A stretch of DNA of 64,000 nt, taken from positions 32,868 to 96,867 of the forward strand of contig JAIQFE010000032.1 of assembly GCA_020073445.1 (NCBI GenBank), read 5' to 3'. The position numbers and the translations under genes are program-made. Of the stretch, positions 35,559 to 42,701 are shown piece after piece; positions within the stretch are counted from its first letter, which is position 1; every line of letters starts with the position of its first letter. The notes under the pieces were generated by a model. That model was given only the letters and a program-made list of their open reading frames with translations, was not told the origin of the DNA and ran no database searches. The stretch is from Terriglobia bacterium (GTDB lineage: Bacteria; Acidobacteriota; Terriglobia; Bryobacterales; Bryobacteraceae).

Positions 35559-36476
35559 ATGAATCCTTCCCGAATTGCTCTCGTCGTCATCCTAGCTGGC
35601 TGGGCTCCCATGCTCCACGCTCAGATGGGCTGTATCTCTCAGATCAGGCCGATCCGGCCGCCCAGCGCGGGACCCAACGCAGCCCTGTTGTGCTTGTGCG
35701 CCCAAAACAACATCAGCTGCCACTGGCAATGGGCCGCTGCGCCGGCTGCTCAGCCCGTGCAAACGCCGTACGCCGTGCAAGCGCCGCCGGCTGCGCAGGC
35801 GCCCTACCCTCCACCTGTGCAGTCCGACACATCCATTTACCGGACCACGCCTCCCTCGCCGACGCAGCCCATGAGCCCTCTGGACATGGCGATTAAGGCC
35901 GAACAAGTCCGTGCACTTCGGCTTGAGAACCAGCAGCGTGAACAGGAGATGAACCAGCGGGAAATCCAGCGCAGCGCAGCTCCGGCGACCGTTCTGCTAC
36001 TTCCGATTCCTGCCCCGCCAATCGTTCCTCCTTCTCCTTCGCAAAGCCGCGGCGCTGTCGGGCAGGGCGCTGTAGAGAAAGTTGACCCTGTAACATCGAG
36101 CTGGAAGACGGGCGGATCCTGGAATGGCCGCTTTTGGAGGACCTTGGACGCAAACGAAAAGGGCATTTTCCTTTTTGCTCACTCGGACGCCGTCCGGTAT
36201 GTGACGATCGCCTCGACCATCGCGACCGACAGCACGCCCGATGGCTATGAACACTTCAAGTTGCTGAACAAGGTTTTGTGGCCGCAGAGCCTCACCATCG
36301 GCGAGGTTCTTGCAGCCCTGGATCTCTTCTACGTCACGCCAGAAAACAGGCCCATCTCGATACCGAACGCCGTCTGCGTCATTGCGGAGCGCTCTTCCGG
36401 AGCCGATGAGGCCACCGTTCAAAAGAACATCACGGATCTACGCGCAGAAGCAGGCCGAGAGCGTGTTCAGCACTGA
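35559..36476 (+). CDS. Exported Pro/Gln-rich protein of the element
   Basis: A 305-residue protein from ATG 35559 (AAAGGA 10 bp upstream). Residues 1-21 (MNPSRIALVVILAGWAPMLHA) are a signal peptide. A Cys-bearing segment (CLCAQNNISCHW) and a Pro/Ala/Gln-rich region (about 60-180) follow. The C-terminal 120 residues form a compact alpha/beta-like domain (GIFLFAHSDAVRYVTIASTI, LTIGEVLAALDLFYVTPENR). That domain resembles small exported proteins in Acidobacteriota genomes that follow a stalk-like linker. The role is unknown. Confidence 0.6.
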   Translation: MNPSRIALVVILAGWAPMLHAQMGCISQIRPIRPPSAGPNAALLCLCAQNNISCHWQWAAAPAAQPVQTPYAVQAPPAAQAPYPPPVQSDTSIYRTTPPSPTQPMSPLDMAIKAEQVRALRLENQQREQEMNQREIQRSAAPATVLLLPIPAPPIVPPSPSQSRGAVGQGAVEKVDPVTSSWKTGGSWNGRFWRTLDANEKGIFLFAHSDAVRYVTIASTIATDSTPDGYEHFKLLNKVLWPQSLTIGEVLAALDLFYVTPENRPISIPNAVCVIAERSSGADEATVQKNITDLRAEAGRERVQH

Positions 36477-36563
36477 CCCGATGCGAGCAGAAGCCCTGTC
36501 GAGACCCACGATCAGTCTCTCGGTCGATCCGGTTTCGTACGGAGCGCCATCTGAAGCCTCCTC

Positions 36564-37094
36564 TCAGCGCGGCGCGCCAGCAGCTAGAGCGCGCGGATGC
36601 CAGCCGATGGTTCCTTCGTCGGTAGGCTTGCCTTCAACTAGGCCCTTCGCGACCCATGACTTTGTCGCCGCATATACACTGCCGCTAGTTGTGGAAAGCC
36701 TCGCGCTGATCGAGTCATAGAGCTCGAGCGACGTCCGGCCCGGGCTCGCCTGAATCTCCGCGAGGACGGCCGCGCGCAGCGATCCGCTTACCGGCTTGCT
36801 GGTTTCTGGCTGTAGCGCCGCCGCGACCCGCGCCGCCGGCTTCGGTGCTGGAGCCTTCAGCTTCTTCTTCGGCGCCGGGCGCGACGTCGAGCTGGCCGGA
36901 CGCGCGGCCGGGCTTCGCGTGGTGCGATCGCCTGCAGCTCGTGCAGGAAGCAATGCATCCAGCGCGGCCTTGCGAACCAGCACGTAGGCGGTTCCGTCGA
37001 TCGTGATCTCACGCGGCGTTTCCGCTAAAGCCAGGCTGAAGTTCACAGGACGGCCTCCTTCGCTTTGCTTCAGTGTAGTGCGGTGCACGCGCAC
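36564..37094 (-). CDS. Basic protein with possible C-terminal winged helix
   Basis: A 176-residue minus-strand protein. The N-terminal strand pair (REITIDGTAYVLVRKAALDA) leads to a long Lys/Pro/Ala linker (PAPKKKLKAPAPKPAARVAA), then a helical end resembling a winged helix (VLAEIQASPGRTSLELYDSI, GSVYAATKSWVAKGLVEG). It is likely a DNA-binding protein. It lies 19 bp after the neighbouring small basic gene, same strand, so they may share a promoter. Confidence 0.5.
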   Translation of the reverse strand: MRVHRTTLKQSEGGRPVNFSLALAETPREITIDGTAYVLVRKAALDALLPARAAGDRTTRSPAARPASSTSRPAPKKKLKAPAPKPAARVAAALQPETSKPVSGSLRAAVLAEIQASPGRTSLELYDSISARLSTTSGSVYAATKSWVAKGLVEGKPTDEGTIGWHPRALAAGAPR

Positions 37095-37113
37095 CGTCCC
37101 GCGCGCCCGGTGT

Positions 37114-37275
37114 TTACTTCAGCTTCTTCCGCTTCGCCCAGCGCGCGGCGATTGCCTTCTTGGCACGTGCCGTCCGTTCGGCCGCGGTCATGCCGGCTGC
37201 CGTGGCCTTTCCGCCCTTGGATCCGAACACGCCCAGCTCGGTTCGTCTGACTGGTGGAATCGTGCGAGGTTTCAT
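37114..37275 (-). CDS. Small basic GSKGGKA-type protein
   Basis: A 53-residue protein from ATG 37275 (TGGAG upstream). FGSKGGKATAAGMTAAERTA and KKAIAARWAKRKK match a widespread small basic family with the form KKGGKARA..T.EER...A..AA.ARW, of unknown function and often found on mobile elements. A longer start at 37317 is possible. It is divergent from the gene at 37469. Confidence 0.5.
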   Translation of the reverse strand: MKPRTIPPVRRTELGVFGSKGGKATAAGMTAAERTARAKKAIAARWAKRKKLK

Positions 37276-37359
37276 GGCTCCATTGCAAGCATGCTGTCTT
37301 GCTGTCTTGCTTGCCATCCTAGCACGTAAACATAGGCATTGATACTAAGCCGAGGTCTA

Positions 37360-37388
37360 TTGACATATACGTGAGCGCGTCTTACGAT
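37360..37388 (+). promoter_or_regulatory. Consensus-like sigma-70 promoter
   Basis: A perfect -35 box TTGACA (37360-37365), a 17-bp spacer and TACGAT (37383-37388) as -10. It is the best housekeeping promoter seen in the window. It reads into the genes at 37469 and 38101 (serine recombinase). Confidence 0.75.
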
Positions 37389-37405
37389 GGAGCCAGAAAG
37401 TAAAC

Positions 37406-37439
37406 GGGCCCGAAGTCGGCTGTCACCGACGCCAGGCCC
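37406..37439 (+). promoter_or_regulatory. Structured leader: nested hairpin in the 5' UTR
   Basis: GGGCC (37406-37410) pairs with GGCCC (37435-37439). Inside, GTCGG (37415-37419) pairs with CCGAC (37426-37430), so the leader of the 37469 gene can form a two-part stem 11 nt after the probable transcription start. No T-run follows. It could be an operator dyad or an RNA element acting on the downstream ribosome site. Confidence 0.4.
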
Positions 37440-37468
37440 TAAACGCCGCGAAAGGATTGACTTTCACG

Positions 37469-38104
37469 ATGCCTACATCACAGGCTAGCACCAGCACCCC
37501 GACCAGCCGCGAGACCGCCGACACTCACGAAAAGCGCATTGCTACTGTGGCCTGGCGCTGGAACCGGCAATATCGCTATGACGCCGATTACAAGGCCCGC
37601 GGCTTCTCCGATGATGAGATCCGCGAAGGCAACGAGCTGGGTCAGGCGATGGAGGACGAGTACTCCAAGAATCGCCGCTGCTACGGAGATCCCGCCTACG
37701 GAAGCTGGCCAGACCACGCCCAGCAGCCCATCAAGAACAAGATTCGCGCCATGCTGCGCGGAGAATCAGAGCCCAAGGCTACGCCAGCCGCAAAGCCTGT
37801 TTCCGCGCCCGCCGTGGTGGTGACGACTCTCGCCTACGAACTAATCTCGCGCGCGGCCAAGGCGCGCACGATGGCCAACTTTCTCCATCAGGGCGGTCTG
37901 GCTGCGTCCGATGCGGAACGGATGAGCCCCAGCATGTGGCGCGCATTCTGCGGCTCCCTGAGACAGCATGGCGTCCTCGGGAAATACAGCACCACTCCCA
38001 GTCAGGCGACGATCGCGCGAACCATCGCCGAGCTACGGAAGCTGGAGCAGCTTATACCTGTCTGCGGCGCCGTGCGGATCTCCCACTTGCCGGAGGCGGC
38101 ATGA
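37469..38104 (+). CDS. Hypothetical protein upstream of the serine recombinase
   Basis: A 211-residue protein, from ATG 37469. It is hydrophilic, with RIATVAWRWNRQYRYDADYK, SDDEIREGNELGQAMEDEYS and a Pro/Ala linker, then a helical C-terminal domain that may be a helix-turn-helix (ATIARTIAELRKLEQLIPV). No family recognised. Its stop overlaps the recombinase ATG (ATGA), so the two are translated together. It may be an accessory or directionality factor (inference). Confidence 0.55.
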   Translation: MPTSQASTSTPTSRETADTHEKRIATVAWRWNRQYRYDADYKARGFSDDEIREGNELGQAMEDEYSKNRRCYGDPAYGSWPDHAQQPIKNKIRAMLRGESEPKATPAAKPVSAPAVVVTTLAYELISRAAKARTMANFLHQGGLAASDAERMSPSMWRAFCGSLRQHGVLGKYSTTPSQATIARTIAELRKLEQLIPVCGAVRISHLPEAA

Positions 38105-38739
38105 GGGCCGCGATATATTGCCGCGTGTCCACGTCTGACCAAAACTGCGAGCTGCAGCTTCGGGAACTGCGGGAATACGTGGCTCGCCGCGGCTGGGAGA
38201 TCGCGGGCGAGTACATCGATGCCGGCTTCTCCGGATCCAAGGCCAGCCGGCCCGAGCTGGACCGTCTGATGAAAGCTGCACGCCTGCGCCGGATGGACAC
38301 GGTGATCGTCTGGAAGCTCGATCGTTGGGGCCGCAGCTTGGCCCACACGGTTCAAAGCATCCAGGAACTCTCGAGCCTTGGCATCCGATGGATCGCGATC
38401 ACTCAAAACATCGATACCGATGAGCGCAACCCCATGGCCCAGCTCCTGATGCACCTGATGGGCGCGTTTGCCGAGTTCGAGAAGACGTTGCTGATTGATC
38501 GCACCAGGGCCGGCTTGCGGGCCGCGAGAGCGCGTGGCGTAACGATTGGAAGGCCCAGGCTTGTCTTCGACAGGAGCCAGCTCATCCAGCTCCGCAACGA
38601 AGCAAAGCTATCATGGCGCGCGATCGGCGAACGCCTGGGCATCAGCTCGGTGACGGCGATGAACGCCTACGCGGAGGTTGTTAAGAAACCGCCCCTCGCG
38701 GAGACCCTGGCAAGCCATTCAGAACGCGCCGGCGCCTGA
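38101..38739 (+). CDS. Serine recombinase (resolvase/invertase family)
   Basis: A 212-residue protein, the usual length for small serine recombinases. RAAIYCRVSTSDQNCELQLR at the start carries the nucleophile Ser10. DRLMKAARLRRMDTVIVWKL, DRWGRSLAH and NPMAQLLMHLMGAFAEFEKT (the family E helix) follow, then GRPRLVFDRS and a helix-turn-helix (LSWRAIGERLGISSVTAMNA). It may invert or resolve DNA inside the element or manage multimers; integration is better assigned to the tyrosine integrase at 46609. Start and coupling: ATGA overlap with the previous gene. Confidence 0.88.
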   Translation: MRAAIYCRVSTSDQNCELQLRELREYVARRGWEIAGEYIDAGFSGSKASRPELDRLMKAARLRRMDTVIVWKLDRWGRSLAHTVQSIQELSSLGIRWIAITQNIDTDERNPMAQLLMHLMGAFAEFEKTLLIDRTRAGLRAARARGVTIGRPRLVFDRSQLIQLRNEAKLSWRAIGERLGISSVTAMNAYAEVVKKPPLAETLASHSERAGA

Positions 38740-38819
38740 GGCCGGTCCGGATGTAAAAGAACCGTTCGTTTTTTGAACGCCAGCAGTGATCGATTTTGAG
38801 GAAGGAAGGAAAGGACACC

Positions 38820-39476
38820 ATGAACAAACGCACTGAGAAAACCAACGTAGCCGTCGCACCCGAGCCCGGTCATTTCCATGATCAGGGTGAAGGTCGCATC
38901 TCTATGGCCGACATCAATCGGCTTGCCAGCGGTAAGCTGATCTACCACACCGAGCACTCCTGCTTCAGCTGGAGCTGGACCGGCCGTTTCCTGCTGTCGG
39001 CAGATAGTCGGCGCCGTTTCGAAAGCGCAAAGCGGACTGGAATCGTCAGGCTTCCAGCGAGCGCGTCGCAGGAAAAATACCTGCACGAACTGGTCAGCCT
39101 TTTATTCAGGGGGCGATCCTGCTTCGTGACCGTGTCTGCGCACAAGACCAGGCCGGAGGTGTTCTTATACTCTCCGGGCCGTTTTGAGGTAAGCAAGAAG
39201 GGAGCTTCCGAGATTCAAACACTCTTCGGCCGTGATGTCGACGACTCCCCCCATGCCAGGTTCGGGGCACGCGTGCAGCGCGGGCGGAGTATCGCAAACG
39301 CTCGTCGCCTTCTTGGGATCGGCCGGGCGAATCTGGTCGTACTACGTCCTACGCCAGCCCAGCAGGAGCGCTACAAGGAACTTCAGCAGGAACTCTTGAA
39401 GCACTTCGAGGAGGAGAAGAAACCGTATAAGCCGAGCCCGCTTCCCGCGAGTGACCGGCGCCGGCGGCCGGCGTGA
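38820..39476 (+). CDS. Hypothetical protein of the element
   Basis: A 218-residue protein. ATG 38820 lies after GGAAGGAAAGGACACC, a purine-rich ribosome site. Contains YHTEHSCFSWSWTGRFLLSA and VRLPASASQEKYLHELVSLL and ends in a charged helix (QERYKELQQELLKHFEEEKK). No domain recognised and no membrane segment. It is 81 bp after the recombinase and probably in the same transcript. Confidence 0.5.
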   Translation: MNKRTEKTNVAVAPEPGHFHDQGEGRISMADINRLASGKLIYHTEHSCFSWSWTGRFLLSADSRRRFESAKRTGIVRLPASASQEKYLHELVSLLFRGRSCFVTVSAHKTRPEVFLYSPGRFEVSKKGASEIQTLFGRDVDDSPHARFGARVQRGRSIANARRLLGIGRANLVVLRPTPAQQERYKELQQELLKHFEEEKKPYKPSPLPASDRRRRPA

Positions 39477-39652
39477 ACCCAACCGCGCAGCAGGACGGTG
39501 GATCTCCGGGCTCTGCGCCGGTTTGCTGTCCTGCGTGCGCGGAAGGTTTCCACGAGTTTCCGGTGGCGTTGTGCGGTTCGTGCCCATGTGCCTGCCACGG
39601 ATCGCCGCGGGGCAACAGCGGCTGCTTATGATACGAAAAGGAGAAGTGGAGC

Positions 39653-40237
39653 ATGGGCTGGCCGCGGAAGGTTCTATCACAAGGATCACCTGTTCGCCGC
39701 GAGGCGACCGAGGACGACGAATCTAAGTTGCCCGGCGTGAAATGGACTCCGGAGCAGCGTGCAGAACTCGAAGCAGCGTTTGAGCGGACCGAACGGCTGA
39801 TCGTCTCCGGCCGGCTACCAATGAAGCGAACGGCAGCAGACCGTGCGGCAAGATACAGGCTTCACAACCATGGAAGGCCGCCCCGGAAGTTCGGACACAT
39901 CGGCCAGAAGGGTGACATCTGGGAAGCCCGCTTCATAGTCGGGCGCGATCCCAAGACGGGAAAGCCGGTTTACCACTACAAATACGGTTTCCCCACGAAG
40001 GGCGCCGCGGAAGCCTACATGAACGCGGTTCTCCGCGGTGAACAACCTGAAACAGTCCGCGTGATTTCGCAACGCGAACTGCAGCAGCTCGAATCACTTC
40101 AGGCGAAGGCGGACCGGTTCCGGGAAAAGCTTGAAGCCGCTGTTCGGGCCGGGGCGAAGGTAGAATCCGGCCCCTGCCACCTGCCGGCTCGAGCCAGAGA
40201 TGGTGCCGAAAAGGATGAGGGAGGACCGGATGCCTAA
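39653..40237 (+). CDS. Hypothetical protein with integrase-arm-like motif
   Basis: A 194-residue protein, with AAAGGAG at 8 bp from ATG 39653. The middle (ARFIVGRDPKTGKPVYHYKY, then GFPTKGAAEAYMNAVLRG) resembles the three-strand arm-DNA-binding domain at the start of tyrosine integrases (DPKTGK...F.TK.EA), but no catalytic domain follows. The C-terminal part is coiled coil (LQQLESLQAKADRFREKLEA). It could be a small DNA-binding protein that competes for arm sites; the family is not certain. Confidence 0.45.
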   Translation: MGWPRKVLSQGSPVRREATEDDESKLPGVKWTPEQRAELEAAFERTERLIVSGRLPMKRTAADRAARYRLHNHGRPPRKFGHIGQKGDIWEARFIVGRDPKTGKPVYHYKYGFPTKGAAEAYMNAVLRGEQPETVRVISQRELQQLESLQAKADRFREKLEAAVRAGAKVESGPCHLPARARDGAEKDEGGPDA

Positions 40238-40281
40238 TCCGTTCCGCAGCAATTGTCGATAAAGGCCTAGCGTCCACGCTC

Positions 40282-40851
40282 ATGATGACAACAGTCGGTT
40301 ACGAGATTGGGGCGGTATTCCTGCTCGCGGCGCTGCTCATGTATGGGACGCGGAGCGGATTCAGTCTCCCAGGCCTCCAAGCCGGCAAACTGATTCCGAT
40401 CGTCCTGGGCGTGATGGTGCTCGTGTTCGGGGTTCATCATCTGGGCCCAGAACTGGCCGCGGGTTGGCGCTCGATGTTGATGAGCCCGACGAGCAGAGAG
40501 TCCCCGCGCCCGGCACAGGTGATCGAACCGGTGGCGCCACCTCACACATCGGTGGTCGACACGGTGCCGGCACCTCCCTCCAGATCGCCCGCGAAGGCGA
40601 CTCGTCAGTCGACACCGCAGTGGAAAACCGTCGTGGTTGATGAGTCCTTGCCCTCACCCACCGAACGCGCGCAGCCCTCCGCAGACTCATTCCCGCCGGC
40701 ATCGCCTCCTGCAACCGAGCAAGCGCCAACGCCCCAGCCCGAGAAGCCACTGAGCGTGGAATCCCCGGACCCGTCGCCTCACGATCACGGCGTAAAGCGG
40801 GCGTTTAAGCGAGCGGGACACTTCCTGCACATCACGAGAGAGAAAAACTAG
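40282..40851 (+). CDS. Small membrane protein with Pro-rich tail
   Basis: A 189-residue protein. Two hydrophobic segments near the N-terminus (VGYEIGAVFLLAALLMYG and LIPIVLGVMVLVFGVHHLG) form a hairpin. The remaining 130 residues are Pro/Ser-rich and probably extended. A basic end (GVKRAFKRAGHFLHITREKN) closes it. No family recognised. ATG 40285 is an equally good start. Confidence 0.5.
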   Translation: MMTTVGYEIGAVFLLAALLMYGTRSGFSLPGLQAGKLIPIVLGVMVLVFGVHHLGPELAAGWRSMLMSPTSRESPRPAQVIEPVAPPHTSVVDTVPAPPSRSPAKATRQSTPQWKTVVVDESLPSPTERAQPSADSFPPASPPATEQAPTPQPEKPLSVESPDPSPHDHGVKRAFKRAGHFLHITREKN

Positions 40852-40873
40852 CAGCCTGGGGTCCACCACGAGA

Positions 40874-41092
40874 CTACAACGATGCGTCGTGGCTGTCTTG
40901 CCTATGGCGATCATAGATGGCTTGAGTCTTCTCGAGCGAGGCCAGCAGTTCCCCGAGCGATCGGCGGGTGGCCTTGTCGCTTGTCGTATCGGCTCGGTGC
41001 TTGTGGCCCCTGCGGATCTCCGCTGCGATCTCGTCCTTGAGGTCCGAGAGTTGGCGTTCGAGTGCCGCGCACTGCTCGCAGGCTTCCGGCAT
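40874..41092 (-). CDS. Small coiled-coil protein with CxxC
   Basis: A 72-residue minus-strand protein from ATG 41092 (GGGAGA 8 bp upstream). MPEACEQCAALERQLSDLKD has a CEQC pair followed by a heptad helix that continues to residue 60. It resembles small zinc or redox helical proteins but no family is certain. A longer frame starts at 41134. Confidence 0.4.
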   Translation of the reverse strand: MPEACEQCAALERQLSDLKDEIAAEIRRGHKHRADTTSDKATRRSLGELLASLEKTQAIYDRHRQDSHDASL

Positions 41093-41244
41093 AGACACTT
41101 CTCCCTGGCTTAGATAGCGGACGCGCCGTCGCAAATGGGCCAGAGCGCGACCAACGGGGGAACATGATCGTGGCCGGTGAGAACGCCAGGCCTTAGTACT
41201 TCCGCATCTGGCGCGCTGGCGCTCGGAGCTGCTACGCTGCCCAG

Positions 41245-41658
41245 GTGTCGGACCAACCGAAGAAGCGAGCCCAAAACGATCCGGCGACGGATCCGCCGAG
41301 TGAGAAAGCCATCCAGGCGCCGGACATCACCGGCGCGATCGATAGTATTCTGGAGCGCCTGACACCGAATGGCCAAGGCTGGCAGGCGCTCGCATATGCC
41401 AATCTCCTGTTGACCAATCTGATGACACTCCTTCGACCTATTCGGATCAAGAAACAACAGCCCGGGGGCCCGCGGGTCATGTATGCCGCCGAGCAGCTCG
41501 GGTTGACGCGGGCAAGGGTTCGGCTGCTGAAGGACTCAGTCTTTCGCGGCATCAAAGAAATCGAGCACGGCGAGCGCCTGGCTGCCGCGGAGACCTTCAG
41601 AACGGCCCGGGAGTCATGGCGTGCCGGCGAGCAGAAGCCGACGCCGGAAGCGCCGTAA
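41245..41658 (+). CDS. Hypothetical protein, phage-type
   Basis: A 137-residue protein with a GTG start. The helical centre (IDSILERLTPNGQGWQALAY, ANLLLTNLMTLLRPIRI) is followed by a helix-turn-helix-like segment (YAAEQLGLTRARVRLLKDSV). The bases around its start (about 41233-41262) recur in degenerate form at 42583-42612. It lies 2 bp before the HNH gene. Confidence 0.5.
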   Translation: MSDQPKKRAQNDPATDPPSEKAIQAPDITGAIDSILERLTPNGQGWQALAYANLLLTNLMTLLRPIRIKKQQPGGPRVMYAAEQLGLTRARVRLLKDSVFRGIKEIEHGERLAAAETFRTARESWRAGEQKPTPEAP

Positions 41659-41660
41659 CC

Positions 41661-42026
41661 ATGAAACGTCTCGTTGCTCTGATCCTGATAGCGTTCCTGC
41701 CGGCGATCGCCGCCGGCAAGGGCTCATCCGGCCACAGCGGCCACGGTTCCGTCAAGGCGCCCAGCAGCAGCCACCACAAATCGACTGTCGCGAAGCGGAA
41801 CTCCAAAGGCAAGATCGCCCGGAGCTCATCCGCAAAGCGCAGCTTCCAGGCGTCCAGCCCGTGTCCGTCGACCGGTAAAACCTCCGGCTCGTGCAAGGGC
41901 TACGTGATCGACCACAAGACGCCGCTGGCCTGCGGCGGCGCCGATGCGCCGGAGAACATGCAGTGGCAGACCTCGGCCGCGGCGAAGCTGAAGGACAAGA
42001 CCGAGCGCGCGGGCTGCGGGACGTAG
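41661..42026 (+). CDS. Exported HNH-endonuclease-like protein
   Basis: A 121-residue protein. Residues 1-18 (MKRLVALILIAFLPAIAA) are a signal peptide. The mature part is basic. Its core reads CPSTGKTSGSCKGYVIDHKT and PLACGGADAPENMQWQT, the layout of a small HNH/beta-beta-alpha-metal nuclease family: paired Cys for structural zinc, D-H for catalysis, the N of NMQWQ as the middle residue. The expected site of action is the periplasm or outside the cell, unusual for an HNH nuclease. It could degrade incoming DNA or act on rival cells (inference). It is followed 1 bp later by a membrane-protein gene. Confidence 0.7.
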   Translation: MKRLVALILIAFLPAIAAGKGSSGHSGHGSVKAPSSSHHKSTVAKRNSKGKIARSSSAKRSFQASSPCPSTGKTSGSCKGYVIDHKTPLACGGADAPENMQWQTSAAAKLKDKTERAGCGT

Positions 42027-42027
42027 C

Positions 42028-42510
42028 ATGCTCGCGCAGTTCCCGTTCCTCCAGAAGATTTGGGACAAAGGCCTCGATATCACGGCCTCGGTTATAACGA
42101 GCGTGATCATCGCGGTATTGGCGCTATTGGTCTGGAAACTGAAACTCCGTCTCGACCTGAAAGCGGAAGAACAGAAACAACGCCAGCAGCACCGATTACA
42201 GCAGGAATTCTCCGAAGAGCCACAAAGAAAGGCGGCTTGGCAGCGCTACCTTGTCCTGAGCGAGCAGCGCGACGCACATGCCGCCAGTGTCCAGGCTTGC
42301 ACGAAAACCACCGAGCTCCTCGCAGCTGTGGATAGATACGAGGGATGGCTGCAGACGGAAAATCTACAGAACTTCCCCAAAAACATCGATTTCATGCACG
42401 CCATAGCAGGCGAGCGGGAGAACATGCGACGCAGCGATCACACACGGCGGCTCGCGGACGGACTCTCCGACAGAATTCGGAAAACGGAACTCCCGCCGCA
42501 CCAAAACTAG
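42028..42510 (+). CDS. Single-pass membrane protein with coiled coil
   Basis: A 160-residue protein. One transmembrane helix (DITASVITSVIIAVLALLVW, about 17-37) is followed by a long charged helix (LRLDLKAEEQKQRQQHRLQQ) and a helical C-terminal part. It starts 1 bp after the HNH gene stop, so the two are likely co-expressed. A partner or immunity role toward the exported HNH protein is possible but only from position. Confidence 0.5.
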   Translation: MLAQFPFLQKIWDKGLDITASVITSVIIAVLALLVWKLKLRLDLKAEEQKQRQQHRLQQEFSEEPQRKAAWQRYLVLSEQRDAHAASVQACTKTTELLAAVDRYEGWLQTENLQNFPKNIDFMHAIAGERENMRRSDHTRRLADGLSDRIRKTELPPHQN

Positions 42511-42594
42511 CTTATGCGCGCGTCGGGCTCCGGCGACTTCGCGTGTCGACGTCGTCGTCTGGCATTCACGTTTCGCGGGCGATACGCTGCCCAT

Positions 42595-42698
42595 GTGACG
42601 GAGCAGCCCAAGAAGCCCTCGCGCTGGCTCGAATCGAAAAGCACCAAGCTCTGGCGAAGGCCACAGCGGACCAACGCGACAGGGTGCGCAGGATCTAA
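42595..42698 (+). pseudogene. Degenerate copy of the 41245 gene start
   Basis: The bases around GTG 42595 (TACGCTGCCCA, then GTG, CGGA, AAGAAG) repeat those around GTG 41245, and the first codons give V-T-E-Q-P-K-K-P against V-S-D-Q-P-K-K-R. After that the frame appears shifted: a neighbouring frame reads LALARIEKHQALAKATADQR before stopping at 42698. It is best read as a truncated, frameshifted duplicate. Confidence 0.35.
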
Positions 42699-42701
42699 AG
42701 T

